Assembly: GCF_004210375.1 (NCBI RefSeq)
Contig: NW_027467782.1
Span: 25,895,276 to 25,959,275, forward strand
DNA: 64,000 nt
Direction: 5' to 3'
Source: Tachypleus tridentatus
Taxonomy: Eukaryota > Arthropoda > Merostomata > Xiphosura > Limulidae
In this document: in pieces, positions 12,693 to 22,439 of the stretch
Layout: each line of letters opens with the position of its first letter
How positions within the stretch are numbered: position 1 is the stretch's first letter
Made by a program: the position numbers and the translations under genes
Notes under the pieces: model-generated
The model's database searches: none
What the model was told of the DNA's origin: nothing
What the model saw: the letters and a program-made list of their open reading frames with translations, nothing else

Positions 12693-12850
12693 TCTACTGC
12701 CAATGTTTATCTATGTAGACTGCATGGCTGTATGCTTTATTTTATGCACCTGTTAGCAATGAATGTGGCTGAAATAGCAGAACCCACTAAGTAGAAGGGG
12801 TGTCCACATACTATTGGCTCTGAAGAGTATATATATATATATATATATGT
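12693..12850 (-). mobile_element. Tc1-A 5' end and terminal repeat
   Basis: Sequence upstream of the remnant transposase ends in GGGGTGTCCACATACTATTGG, resembling a Tc1 terminal inverted repeat, followed by an (AT)n run at 12829-12848 of the kind expected around a TA target. The partner terminal repeat is absent because the element is truncated in the catalytic domain. Confidence 0.6.
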
Positions 12851-13130
12851 GAACGAAAAACAGCGAAATGTAGATAAACTTAGAGACCACCCTCCACCAC
12901 CATTCCAAAGGACGACAGTAAGGAATGGTGGTAGAACCATTTTTTGAATTTCAATTATATTGTGGTGTTTTTATTTACACTAAATATATTATGGTTTTAG
13001 AGTGCTGATTTTAATTGCATATGAATAATTAATGTATTGTATAGTATTGTATCTACATACACACAAACACACACACTTAACAAAATAGCACAGGCTATAT
13101 TTAACAAACCTATCAATCAGACACCATATA

Positions 13131-13706
13131 CACTCAGTGGCCATTTTATTACGTACACCCGCTCTTTACGCAAATAGCAATACAGTGAATCACGATGCTG
13201 CAACTCAATATATAAAGCATGCAGACATGGTCAAGAGGTTAAGTTATTGTTCAACCAAACATTAGAATAGAGAGGTTGCGTGATCTAAGTGACTTTGACC
13301 ATGGAATGATTGTTGGTGCTAGACGTGGTGGTTCCAATATCTTAGAAACTGCTGACCTCATGGGATTTTTACGCACTATAATCTCCAGAGTTAACAGAGA
13401 ATGGTGAGAAAAAATCCAGTGAGCGGCAGTTTTGTTGGTGAAAACACTTTGTGAATGGGAAAGGCCATACTCGTTCAAGCTGACAGGAAGACCACAAATA
13501 CACAAATAACCACTCCTTACATCAGTGATATGCAGAAGCATGTTGGACTACATTAACAGAAGACGACACTGGGTTTCACTCCTGTTAGCTAAAAACAGGA
13601 AGATATGGCTACAGCGGGCACGGGATCACCAAAACTGGATGATTGAAAATTGGATAAACGTCGCCTGGTCTGACAAATCTCCATTTCTGCTGCGACATGC
13701 ACACTG
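13131..13706 (+). pseudogene. Tc1/mariner transposase remnant B
   Basis: The left end CACTCAGTGGCCATTTTATT is Tc1-like terminal sequence. Downstream, in several broken plus-strand frames, are DLSDFDHGMIVGARRGG, then GFLRTIISRVNREW, and finally LAKNRKIWLQRARDHQNWM with NVAWSDKSPFLLRH, the region of the first catalytic aspartate. Stop codons and frameshifts disrupt it and everything after RH is missing. It is a different subfamily from remnant A and is oriented away from it. The pattern resembles Tc1 elements common in fish genomes. Unit 3 copy: 51530-52105. Confidence 0.8.
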
Positions 13707-13881
13707 AGAAGCACACATCAACAGACAACTAAAATACTCTGAGCTGATGACAAATTGTGTTAAATGGACGCAACAGTTACCGACTCTATTTATATATCAC
13801 TTTATTTAGCTTTGAAACTAATTCCTCAACATGTCTCCCACTTCTGCTGAACTATAGCTTGAGTGGACGAGACAGTATAAC

Positions 13882-13895
13882 ATGTCTGTATTTCA
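13882..13895 (+). repeat. Left 14-bp target duplication of Penelope B
   Basis: ATGTCTGTATTTCA, identical to 15422-15435. Unit 3 has this 14-mer once (52281-52294), joined directly to the sequence after 15435. Confidence 0.92.
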
Positions 13896-14266
13896 TTTAT
13901 ATGCAAAAACGGCTCGTTTGGGTTGAGAAAATATTTTACATAGAAGAGCGAACAACGTTTCGACCTTATTCGGTCATCGTCAGGTTCACAAAGAAAGAGG
14001 TAACTGACCGGAAGCTGACCACATGTTTGAAAGGGGTTGTGTAACTGTGTGTCGAAATGTAGAGGGCGGTATTAGATGTTTGAATATGTAATTTTATTTA
14101 TTTTATTATATTAATATAGGTATAAAGGCGTTCCTTTATATTGGTTTATTTTGGGTTTAAGTTGTTGTATAAGTAAGGCTTCTTTAATTTTGCGTTTGTT
14201 TATGTTTGTTTCTTTATTTAGTATTTGAGTGTTTTCTATGGTTATGTTGTGTTTATTTGACTTGAA

Positions 14267-14758
14267 GTGTTCGAAAACACGGTAGATGACACGGTTGCGG
14301 GATTCAAATCTACAGAATACATACTTAATTTTTTCAATCACATTAACTCTATACATCCCAACATTAACTTCACATGTGAACAGGAAGAAATCAATCAAAT
14401 ATCATTTCTTGACCTCAAAATTACAAGAACCGACACACAATTCAAAACAGAAATCCACCGAAAAATCACCCATACTGGACTATACATTCCTTGGGACTCA
14501 GCACATGAAACAAAACAAAAACTCAATATACTAAGAAACCAAATAAACACAGCCATAAAACTATGCTCACCAGATAAAATTAACGATGGATTAGACAAAA
14601 TAAAACAATACTTCATCAACATCAATAAGTTTCCTCCACAAACCGTAGAAAACATTATACGCACACACCTAGACAAAAAAGCAAAATCAACCACCAAATA
14701 CAGCTCACGATTCAAAAAACCACGAAACCATATACTGCTGTGTACCATATCTTCCTGA
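14267..14758 (+). pseudogene. Penelope reverse transcriptase, C-terminal part
   Basis: A frame of 163 codons. It opens a few codons before VDDTVAGFKS, which matches the catalytic aspartate pair of Penelope RT, and continues into thumb sequence with NQISFLDLKITR and HETKQKLNILRNQ. It is cut 5' at the inverted junction (14280), so the finger and palm motifs before the aspartates are absent. A frameshift near 14745 separates it from the endonuclease frame. It cannot encode a working polymerase. The ATG at 14267 lies in the inverted part and is not a natural start. Confidence 0.85.
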
Positions 14759-14963
14759 CATCAGCAAACAAATAACCAACATTTGGCAAAAATTAGTAAC
14801 AAAATATGACATTCCAGTTAATACCAAATTTATTCAAAAACCAGGCACAAAACTGAGGTCTATACTATGTAAAAACTACTCTGACAAACACCACACTAAC
14901 ATTATTTATAATATACAATGTGATAACTGCCACGACTTCTATATTGGAGAAACAAGTAGAAAA

Positions 14964-15173
14964 ATGGAAACCAGATTCAAAGAACATAAAAAGTCACCTT
15001 CACACGTTTTCGAACACTGCAAGTCAAATAAACACAACATAACCATAGAAAACACTCAAATACTAAATAAAGAAACAAACATAAACAAACGCAAAACTAA
15101 AGAAGCCTTACTTATACAACAACTTAAACCCAAAATAAACCAATATAAAGGAACGCCTTTATACCTATATTAA
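14964..15173 (+). pseudogene. Penelope GIY-YIG endonuclease, C-terminal frame
   Basis: The domain begins upstream of this open frame, at about 14904, with IYNIQCDNCHDFYIGETSRK: a CxxC pair and a YIG motif as in Penelope endonucleases. The open part (69 codons) reads METRFKEHKK and then the conserved end with QILNKETN, RKTKEALLIQQL and KPKINQY. The domain looks complete from YIG to the stop codon, but without its own start and without an intact RT it is a remnant. The same end is present, with frameshifts, at about 860-1080 and 37160-37390. Confidence 0.85.
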
Positions 15174-15297
15174 TATAATAAAATAAATAAAATTACATAT
15201 TCAAACATCTAATACCGCCCTCTACATTTCGACACACAGTTACACAACCCCTTTCAAACATGTGGTCAGCTTCCGGTCAGTTACCTCTTTCTTTGTG

Positions 15298-15345
15298 AAC
15301 CTGACGATGACCGAATAAGGTCGAAACGTTGTTCGCTCTTCTATG
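15298..15345 (+). ncRNA. Hammerhead-like core in Penelope 3' region
   Basis: CTGACGA (15301-15307), a short GACC/GGTC stem with a six-base loop, then GAAAC (15323-15327) and GTTGTTC. Penelope-like elements are known to carry small hammerhead ribozymes, and the order here matches the conserved core. Closing of helix I and the first pair of helix II look weak by eye. Copies at 1208, 37520 and, inverted, 13949-13983. Confidence 0.35.
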
Positions 15346-15435
15346 TAAAATATTTTCTCAACCCAAACGAGCCGTTTTTTGCATATAAATTTCTCAACAA
15401 GTGGGTTTCTCGACATCACTGATGTCTGTATTTCA

Positions 15436-16270
15436 CCAGTAGGTGGCTGAAAGCAGGTAAAAATTAAGATTGGCGCACTCGAAAATTTTGCAGAAGAAGG
15501 TGGTTCATCTTCTATTACTGATGAGTTTGTATCTCAAGCACTACCTATAATAACAACGTGGAAATGTCTAAAACTAATCTATTAGAAGTTATAACAAAGA
15601 TGTTCTTCACAAACAGGACAACACTTCTAAAGCTTCTCACTCAACACAGAATCTCTTTATGTAACACCTCTAAAGAGCTGCTCTTGCTACACTAATCGAT
15701 AAATGTGTAAATTTTACAAAACTGTCAATTTATCTTCTTGGTGACAATGGATAAACAACAGAGCCAACAAGTTACCTCCCATCACACATCTCTGACCACA
15801 GGAGATGAACTAATCAGTTTCTTGTAACTGTAAAAGAGTTATAATCAAAATAGTTCATGTTCCAAAAAGTAATTACCAAGTTACATTGTGTGTACAGAGT
15901 TTCTGGAGAAAGGTTCTAGAGTTTGAAGAAACCAACATATCTAAATCAGATGGAGATGATGAATAAAGTACAAAACTAAAGTTCATCCTAATCTGATAAA
16001 CATTTCTATCGACACAGTTCATTCTTTTGGTTTGTGAATAGTTTTACTAGGTTTGAGTCTCTGATTATTTTCCTGACCTGCTTATATTGTTTAAATATTT
16101 ATAATATTAATGCATAATATAAACTTATTTGTAAGTATTTAGCTTTAATATCAAAGGTATGACATAATGAAACCTCCATTTAAAATATTTTACAGAATCC
16201 CCATTAATTCATTTATTTTTATCACGATATAATACATTTTGTAACTTACATGTTTTGTAAGGAACTTCAG
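15436..16270. other. Interval shared by three units, no gene recognised
   Basis: AT-rich sequence present in all three units (37653-38487 and 52295-53129). No reading frame longer than about 40 codons and no repeat structure was seen. Confidence 0.5.
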
Positions 16271-16384
16271 GAAAGGAAAAATAGAGATAAGACGTCTACA
16301 CTTGTGGTTCAAGAGCTGTTTGAAAAGTTAAATGTAGAACAACAGTGTATTGAAATTGATGAAGAGGAAGACATAAAAATGTAG
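16271..16384 (+). other. Exon-like acidic C-terminus, copy 1
   Basis: After TTCAG (16266-16270) a frame of 37 codons plus stop reads ERKNRDKTSTLVVQELFEKL and then a segment with an acidic tail EIDEEED. The composition is protein-like and the frame is open in all three units (38488-38601 and 53130-53243). No polypyrimidine tract precedes the AG and the protein is not recognised. It may be a terminal exon, a retrocopy end, or chance. Confidence 0.3.
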
Positions 16385-17316
16385 AATATAAATTTAATAA
16401 AAAAATAGGTTTAATAGAAATAGTAAAGATGTTAAAACTAACTAGATATGACTACTGGTGGGAAATATTGAATAATAACTTAAGTTGATCATTTTAAATA
16501 AATATATGAATTGTGAAGAACGTTATGTAATTAAAACAGTAGGAAGACAAACAATGATTTATAAACATAAAGAAATGTTTTACTGATGATAGAAAATAGT
16601 GAACATAGGTCTTCTTGAAACATGTAATATGTTCCACCATGGATAAAACTATTGTTTTTGTGCTTATAATTAATTGTTCGCCTATCTATTATTTCAACAA
16701 AATTTTGTAGACTTAAGAAATTTATTGTTTCAACAAGATTTGTGAATACTGGAAGTGAATAATGTAACTCTGGAGAAAAGCCATCTATACAGTTAAGAAG
16801 GATTTTGTAAGTCAATAATAATGTATTTTCGTATAACAAAGCCACATCAGGCTATTTACTCTTATAAATACATAAACACGACGCTGTACCATCAGGGGAC
16901 AGAGTGAATAATAGACACATTCTTTTACATTTTGGTTTACAGATATTATAAATCAATCTAGTGATAAACTGACAATGTCATAAATAAATTTATTTGTTTT
17001 TATACAAATTAGCAGAGAAAGTTCAAAATATGATGATAATTACATATATATTATGATTAAAACATAATTGGACTGTTAAGAAAATATATCAGCACCTTAG
17101 ATTAAATTATAAACATGAAACTGGTTGTGTGATGATATAAAACTGTAAATATATGATCATGTAGTTTTCACGTTTATGTACAGAAATATATTTCTCATGT
17201 TTAATTTAAAGTATGAAACATTTTTATTCCTTTAGGGTTCAGAAAGAGCACATAGAAACTTATTGTGTTGATTTTTCAAATAATTAGAAAAACTATGAAG
17301 AACTTGCGAGAAAATT
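16385..17316. other. Interval shared by three units, no gene recognised
   Basis: Very AT-rich, present in all units. Unit 3 lacks part of the stretch equivalent to about 16692-16803: there TATCCTTCTTAACTGTATAG joins what is split here. Confidence 0.5.
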
Positions 17317-17590
17317 GAAAATATTTACAGACAGTGATGACTGTGTCTTTACTATACCAAATGTACCTACACAGTCAGTATTAACTTTTACCTTTTACAG
17401 TGGAGTTACTCAGGATTTAATAATGTCTCGATATATAAATATTTAAAAAATGAAAATATTTACAGATAGTGGTGACTGTGACTCTACTATACCAAATGTA
17501 CCTACATAGCTGGAACAATTACCAGTGTTAACATTTACCTCATACAGTGTAGTTAATCCATGATCTAATAATGTCTCCACATATAAATAA
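17317..17590 (+). repeat. 135-bp tandem dimer
   Basis: GAAAATATTTACAGA starts at 17317 and again at 17452, and the two following segments match through CTATACCAAATGTACCTACA and beyond. The same dimer is in units 2 (from about 39527) and 3, so it predates the large duplication. It lies just upstream of the hAT remnant and may be part of it. Confidence 0.75.
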
Positions 17591-17599
17591 TAGAAACTG

Positions 17600-18450
17600 C
17601 GTTGTGAGGTGACTGTTAACCAACAATGTCTTAAGTAGGTTTGTGGATCTGTTGGAGCCTGCTATTATTTTCTTGAAGAAAAGAAAAGATTCTATCCTCA
17701 AATGGGAAATGATGAATGGGTGCAAGATCTAATGTTCCTTACTTGTATAATGATTCATCTACAAACTCTCAACTTGGCACTCCAGGGGAAGGATAAGGTT
17801 GTTTCTGATCTTACTCAGACAATTTTCAGTTTTCAAATAAAATTAGACTTTTCAAAGAGACATATTGTCAAGACACTTTAGTTACTTTCCCAATCACAAA
17901 AGGAGAGTAAATACATTATCTGATATTGAAATAAAAGATCACAAATTGGAAAAATATAAAGATAAATTACAAGAACTCCTTCATAATTTGCTAGATACGT
18001 TTGAGAACTTGTAGAAACTGAAGCCATGCTTCGCCTTTCTTGTAAATCCGTTCATCATTGATGTGGTCAATGATGATTGTCCAATTGTCGAACCTCTTGT
18101 TACAGAATCATCTGCTGTGGAAATGGAACTAATAAAAATATAGGAGGACCTGGGTCTCAAGATGATCCATAAATCCCATTCTACAACAGCGTTCTGGAAG
18201 CAAGTTCCAGAAATAAAATATCCTGAACAGAAAAACAAAATGTGCAACTCATCTCATTTTCAGCACAACATACTGCTGTGAATCACTGTACTCTGTAATA
18301 AAGTTTGTGAAGTCGAAGCATCGTGCAGTCCTCACAAATCAACACCTGACGGAGCTAATTCGTACAGACTTGACAACATACCAGCAGGTATTTCAACGAT
18401 TCACAACCAAGATGGAAACTCACAAGACCTCTACTAGTAGTAAATAGCCT
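17600..18450 (+). pseudogene. hAT-type transposase remnant, copy 1
   Basis: Broken frames read GNDEWVQDLMFLTC, TLNLALQGKDKVVSDLTQTI and DIEIKDHKLEKYKDKLQELL, and farther on VLTNQHLTELIRTDLTTYQ near 18330-18380. This is the C-terminal layout of hAT transposases related to vertebrate GTF2IRD2-type proteins. A shortened oligo-T and a changed codon at about 17836-17855 break the frame that is open in unit 3. No terminal repeats were identified. Confidence 0.7.
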
Positions 18451-19276
18451 GATAATTGTATCAATATCTGTTTGTGTTAGAAAAATATTATGATAAGAAT
18501 ATAATTTTGTAAGGTGGTATCTGATTAAAATATCTCTAATTTTATTGTTTTGCATATTATTCTCCATGTTTTGACCAGATATTTACTAAAACAAATTAAT
18601 ATCATTAAAATATCTGTTTTTACCCATTTTATTTTTATTTTTGTCAGTTTCATTTAATGTTAATGAAATGCAAATTTGCATGTTTTTCATAGATGTTTCC
18701 GTAGTTCATTACCGTATTAAAAACGCTAAATATAGTTAAATCAATAATCAGCCAGGATTTTGAAAATATTTGTTACATATATATATGTACTTTATGATTA
18801 TTGAAACTAATACAAACTAACAGTTTAAAATCTACATACATGAATAAATATTATTACGTACATTTATTTTTAATATTTATATAAAATTTATGTAACAAAA
18901 TGTACATGTAACAATAAAAACGTGTATGTAATATTTGTTCATGTCTTGCGGCTCTCAAACATCTGAAGTTTATCATATGTGGTTCTTAACGTTAAACAAG
19001 TTTGGGCACTTCTGGCATAAAACATAATCGGTTGCAGAGATTTGTCTATATTGAAACATACCGATGCCATAGTTAGCTTAAATTGTGTGATACTAACACG
19101 ACTCTTTGTAAGAAAATGAATAAAATAGTCATTCTTGTATATACATAACTTGGAAGGAAAAATTACTTACATTTGTGTTGAATAAAGTAAGTAATTATTA
19201 AAGAACTTGTAACAGACAGAAACTTTTTTACGGAATATAAGTCTAATAATTGTGGAACCTTTTGAAAATGATCAAT
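18451..19276. other. AT-rich interval, no gene recognised
   Basis: Present in all units (40660-41487 and 55215-56041). Contains ACATATATATATGT and many short AT runs. Nothing supported. Confidence 0.5.
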
Positions 19277-19349
19277 TGGAGACGCCGGGTATCGATCCCG
19301 GTACCTCTCACATGCTAAGCGAGCGCTCTACCACTTGAGCTACGTCCCC
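19277..19349 (-). tRNA. tRNA-Ala (AGC), unit 1
   Basis: The minus strand folds as a complete 73-nt tRNA. The acceptor stem GGGGACG pairs with CGTCTCC, the discriminator is A, the D arm is GCTC/GAGC, the anticodon stem is CTCGC/GTGAG with loop TTAGCAT (anticodon AGC), and the T arm is CCGGG/CCCGG with loop ATCGATA. Internal promoter boxes are therefore intact and there is no intron. It sits at the outer left end of a large inverted repeat. Confidence 0.93.
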
Positions 19350-19601
19350 TATTTCCTGAGTGTTAATAGTACAATACTTAATTACGATAAATATCGAGAT
19401 TTATTTTTGTTTTGTTTTTTAACGTTAAAAATGTATTAGAACTTGTTTAGCTAGAGGCACAAATGTATGTCAGTAAGTGCCGTCAGATTATGCAACACCT
19501 AGACAAGCCCTATTTTACATATAAGGTTTCTTCTGTATCGTTTCTTGGTTCACTTAGTACTATAGAAACTTTATAAAATATCTGAAATAATAAAATACGT
19601 A

Positions 19602-19886
19602 TCTGTTTGTTTGTTTGTTTGTTTTTGAATTTCGCACAAAGCTACTCAAGGGCTATCTTTGCTAGCCGTCTCCAATTAGGCAGTGTAAGACTAGAGGGAA
19701 GGCAGCTAGTCATCACTACCCACCGCCAACTCTTGGGCTACTCTTTTACCAACGAATAGTGGGATTGAACGTACATTATAACGCCCCACGGCTGAAAGGG
19801 CGAGCATGTTTGGCGCGAAGGGAATGCGAACCCGTGACCCTCAGATTACGAGTTGCACATCTTAACACGCTTGGCCATGCCGGGCC
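19602..19886 (-). mobile_element. SINE-1 inserted in foldback left arm
   Basis: Full-length minus-strand SINE-1 with a (TTTG)n tail at the 19602 end and the tRNA-like head at the 19886 end. Flanked by AATAAAATACGTA (19589-19601) and GATAAAATATGTA (19887-19899), a diverged target duplication. The right arm of the foldback has the corresponding sequence uninterrupted, confirming an insertion. Also in unit 3 (56356-56641). Confidence 0.9.
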
Positions 19887-20462
19887 GATAAAATATGTAA
19901 CGTCCCTTTCTTCCCTCAAAATATGATCAGTTTATCTTAAAACAAAGTCATGAGTCTAATGATAAAAGTGAGTTAATATAAAATAAAAGAATATTTCTGT
20001 CACATAAAACTAACATTTCAAAGTTTGTAAGTAAATGTTATGTTTCTAATGCAGCATATCTTCATCTTTATTAACATGTCTTTATTTGTGTAAAACTTTA
20101 TCAAACATATGTTATGTTACAGAAATATTCTTTTATTTTATATTAACTCACTTTTATCATTAGACTCATGACTTTGTTTTAAGATAAACTGGTCATATTT
20201 TGAGGGAAGAAAGGGACGTTACGTATTTTATAACTTCAGATATTTTATAAAGTTTTATAGTATTAAGTGAACCATGAAATGGTTCAGTAGAAATATTATA
20301 CGTGAAATAGACCTTGTCTGGGTATTACCTAACCTGGCGTTCACCATGTAACGTGTGTTCTTATCGCTTGTTAAACCAGTTCTAATATACCTACAGGGCT
20401 TAAAAGTATCAGATTTTTATTATCATTGACTATTATACAAGAAAAAGTTTCAAAAGGTTTAT

Positions 20463-20505
20463 GTATCTCAAATGGTAGAGCGCTCGCTTAGGAGCAAGAT
20501 ATACC
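20463..20505 (+). pseudogene. Degraded tRNA-Ala 5' half
   Basis: GTATCTCAAATGGTAGAGCG followed by CTCGCTTAG matches the D arm and anticodon 5' stem of the tRNA-Ala at 19277-19349. The anticodon and T arm are lost or altered, so this is not a functional tRNA. Its position mirrors the intact gene at the other end of the foldback. Confidence 0.75.
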
Positions 20506-20534
20506 TTTCCTCGAGTGGTGGGTTCTTACGTTAA

Positions 20535-20781
20535 GGCCATGAGAGTCGCGGGTTCGAGTCCCCGTCGTACCAAGCATGCTTGCCCTTTCAGCAGTGAGGG
20601 CGTTATAATGTGACGGTCAATTCCACTATTCGTTGGTAAAAGTGTAGCCCAAGAGTGGGTGGTGGATTGTGATGACTAGTTGCCTTCCCTCTAGTCTTAC
20701 ACTGCTAAATTAAGGATGGCTAGCGCAGATAGCCCTCATGTAACTTTGCGCGAAATTCAAAAATGAAAAACAAACAAAATA
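20535..20781 (+). mobile_element. SINE-1 with 9-bp target duplication
   Basis: Plus-strand SINE-1: tRNA-like head with GGGTTCGAGTCCCCG (B box), body with ATTCGTTGGTAAAAG, and tail with TTTGCGCGAAATTCAA. Flanked by TTACGTTAA at 20526-20534 and 20782-20790. Unit 3 copy: 57281-57527. In unit 2 only the part after 41818 survives. Confidence 0.9.
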
Positions 20782-20845
20782 TTACGTTAAAAGTAATAAC
20801 CTGAAGGACATTTCTTTTAAAAGAAGTGCTTCAACTTTAATACCT

Positions 20846-21308
20846 TTGAATGGTATTTCAGTTGAACAGTTCATCATGGCAATAAGTGCGCTGTCAGATG
20901 CAAATATGAATATGGAGTTAAATGTATTAGATCTAGAACATAAAACGGTGTTACTTTGTACAGAAGGAATGACTTTTGAACAAATGGTAGACACAGTAGA
21001 ATTGTTATACAAAGTTGGTAGTATACAATCGATAGTTTAGAGACCTGAGAGGTATGAGATTTAGTTTAAGTATTCGTATGGAACATTTACACCTCAAATG
21101 TTTCGCGCGATACCTTCCTATTTTTCAAGAATTACAATTCAAACTACCTTAGAACAAAATGATAGTTCTGACGGGAGATTTCAATAGCATTTTGGAATTA
21201 TGTTGGCTCATACAATCAATCAGACTAATACGGGATCTATTGTATTAGTCTGATTGATTGTATGAGCTAACATAATTTAGTGGATGTGTGGATAAAATTC
21301 CATCCCAC
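20846..21308 (+). mobile_element. Tx1/L1-like LINE fragment, copy 1
   Basis: An open frame of 64 codons (20846-21040; NGISVEQFIMAISALSDANM...) probably belongs to the LINE's ORF1. It is followed by the endonuclease motif MIVLTGDFN (about 21160) and LVDVWIKFHPT (about 21280), separated by a 36-bp inverted duplication. In unit 3 the same sequence continues into a longer endonuclease and RT region; here the match ends at 21308. The endonuclease N-terminus is missing in all copies. Confidence 0.6.
21196..21277. repeat. 36-bp inverted repeat in LINE fragment
   Basis: Arms 21196-21231 and 21242-21277 are complementary with one mismatch around a 10-base loop (GGGATCTATT). Also at 42468-42549 and about 57946-58027; the unit 3 arms carry extra mismatches. 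The second arm encodes part of the endonuclease, so the first arm is an inverted duplication of it. Confidence 0.9.
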
Positions 21309-21364
21309 TGACTGAACATTCAGAAAAGACTTTGAGAAAAATTTATCGTAATCTAGAATATTTG

Positions 21365-21475
21365 TCAAAATGAGTAAAGTTAACAACGCTAAAATCAGGA
21401 GTTCGATTCCCCTCGGTGGACTCAGCAGATAGCCCCATGTGGCTTTGCTATAAGAAAACACACACAATACACACA
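21365..21475 (+). mobile_element. SINE-2 copy
   Basis: AACGCTAAAATCAGGAGTTC followed by GATTCCCCTCGGTGGACTC, AGCAGATAGCCCCATGTGG and TTTGCTATAAGAAAACACAC. A 5'-truncated tRNA-derived SINE with a CA-rich tail. Unit 2 copy: 42652-42762. Confidence 0.75.
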
Positions 21476-21989
21476 AGTAAAGATAAATTACCTCTGATGA
21501 GCAAACAGTCTGCTTTAGTGGAAAGTTTACTGTGAGATCTCATGTGGTGTCCTTTAAACGTCAAATTACCAAGCTTCTTATGTATATTATTCACAACAGA
21601 TGAGACCTATATATTTCAATTTATTTAATATTTCCTATTTTTGTCTGTTACACCAGAAATGTAGGATAAAACTCTGGTGTTAAATGCTTAGAAGATTAAA
21701 GCAACAATTAGTGGGTGTAATTTCAACACTTATATATATATTACTTCTTGTGTCTTGTGTGCTTTGGACCGTATAATCAGTGAAGTGATGATTCAGAAAA
21801 ATGTTGTTGGATATATTACTTTAAAAAGCCAATATGGACTTCACCGGTACACCTATGGATTATAAGAAGAAAACATTGGTATTCAGAATCACTTAAAATA
21901 TCAATGAAATAAAAAGTTCATATTATTTTCATGAAATGTGTATAGATAACAGTAGCAAGTAGAAATTTACGGAAATGGTTTACTTTCCT

Positions 21990-22045
21990 TGAGAAGAATA
22001 CTTTGAACGACGTTTGGTTCCATTTCTATGTATTTTCATCAGGTT
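21990..22045 (-). other. Second Penelope-type terminal motif
   Basis: The minus strand reads CCTGATGAAAATAC and then AAACGTCGTTC, matching in order the hammerhead-like segment CTGACGA...AAACGTTGTTC of the Penelope copies, but from a different subfamily. No coding part is attached. Copy in unit 2 at about 43290-43345. Confidence 0.4.
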
Positions 22046-22239
22046 GAGATCTATTGTTATTTGCCGTTGACATCCTTGATTAGTAGTTTAATGTGGCTTT
22101 TAAGGATGCAACCGCAGCATTAGATTATTGTTCTTAATCAGAATATTTAAAAAAATTAAAAAAAGAAAAACGAAAACGTTCACAGCAGATTTTAGTGGGG
22201 GTGTGGACTGAGCGACAGGTGTGGGTAAAATGTTTTGGG

Positions 22240-22435
22240 CAAACTTGGCATAGGCCGAAAATGGTCGAAGGGTCGTTCAGCTCATCAGTCGGGTTATTTC
22301 AGGGGTTTAGGCCACAACAGGTTTGTTCGGGAACCGAGTTTATGTTCGACAACTGAGACATTATTTTTCTCAAACAATATGTTCGAAAACCGAATACTTC
22401 AGGAATGGAGTCATTCAAGAACCGAGATACCACTG
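22240..22435 (-). mobile_element. Mariner-like terminal sequence (MITE or solo end)
   Basis: The minus strand starts CAGTGGTATCTCGGTTCTTG right after a TA (22436-22437) and continues with repeated TTCG/GAAC-type half-sites (TTCGGTTTTCGAAC, TCGGTTCCCGAAC). This resembles the long terminal repeat of a Tigger/pogo-like DNA transposon. The opposite terminus was not found. The 108-codon plus frame over it is a shadow. Unit 2 copy ends at 43755. Confidence 0.5.
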
Positions 22436-22439
22436 TATT

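Larger units (their letters stand above)
13896..15421 (+). mobile_element. Penelope-like element B with inverted partial copy
   Basis: Flanked by a perfect 14-bp target duplication and absent from the matching site in unit 3. The left 384 bp (13896-14279) is the reverse complement of the right end (about 15004-15389). The forward part starts inside the reverse transcriptase catalytic motif (VDDT at about 14281) and continues through the thumb and the GIY-YIG endonuclease. Inverted 5' partial copies are typical of Penelope insertions. A 32-bp tail (15390-15421) follows the inverted arm before the target duplication. Confidence 0.92.
19277..20525. repeat. Foldback (large inverted repeat) ending in tRNA-Ala
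   Basis: The left arm (19277-19601 plus 19887-20000) is the reverse complement, with divergence, of the right arm (20119 to about 20515), around a spacer of about 118 bp. The inner 100 bp match almost perfectly, including the stretch with CGTCCCTTTCTTCCCTCAAA and its complement. The outer ends both contain tRNA-Ala sequence: intact on the left, and a degraded 5' half on the right (20463-20505). A SINE interrupts the left arm and another truncates the right tRNA side. Unit 3 has the same structure (56042-57270); unit 2 lost it. Confidence 0.85.

Noticed and set aside
13251-13541. 96-codon minus frame, repeated at 51650-51940
   Set aside because: Antisense of the Tc1 remnant B coding region, which gives the better protein match on the plus strand.
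13896-14398. Minus-strand frame with KIKEALLIQQLKPK
   Set aside because: This is the Penelope endonuclease end in the inverted partial copy, already covered by the element; not a separate gene.
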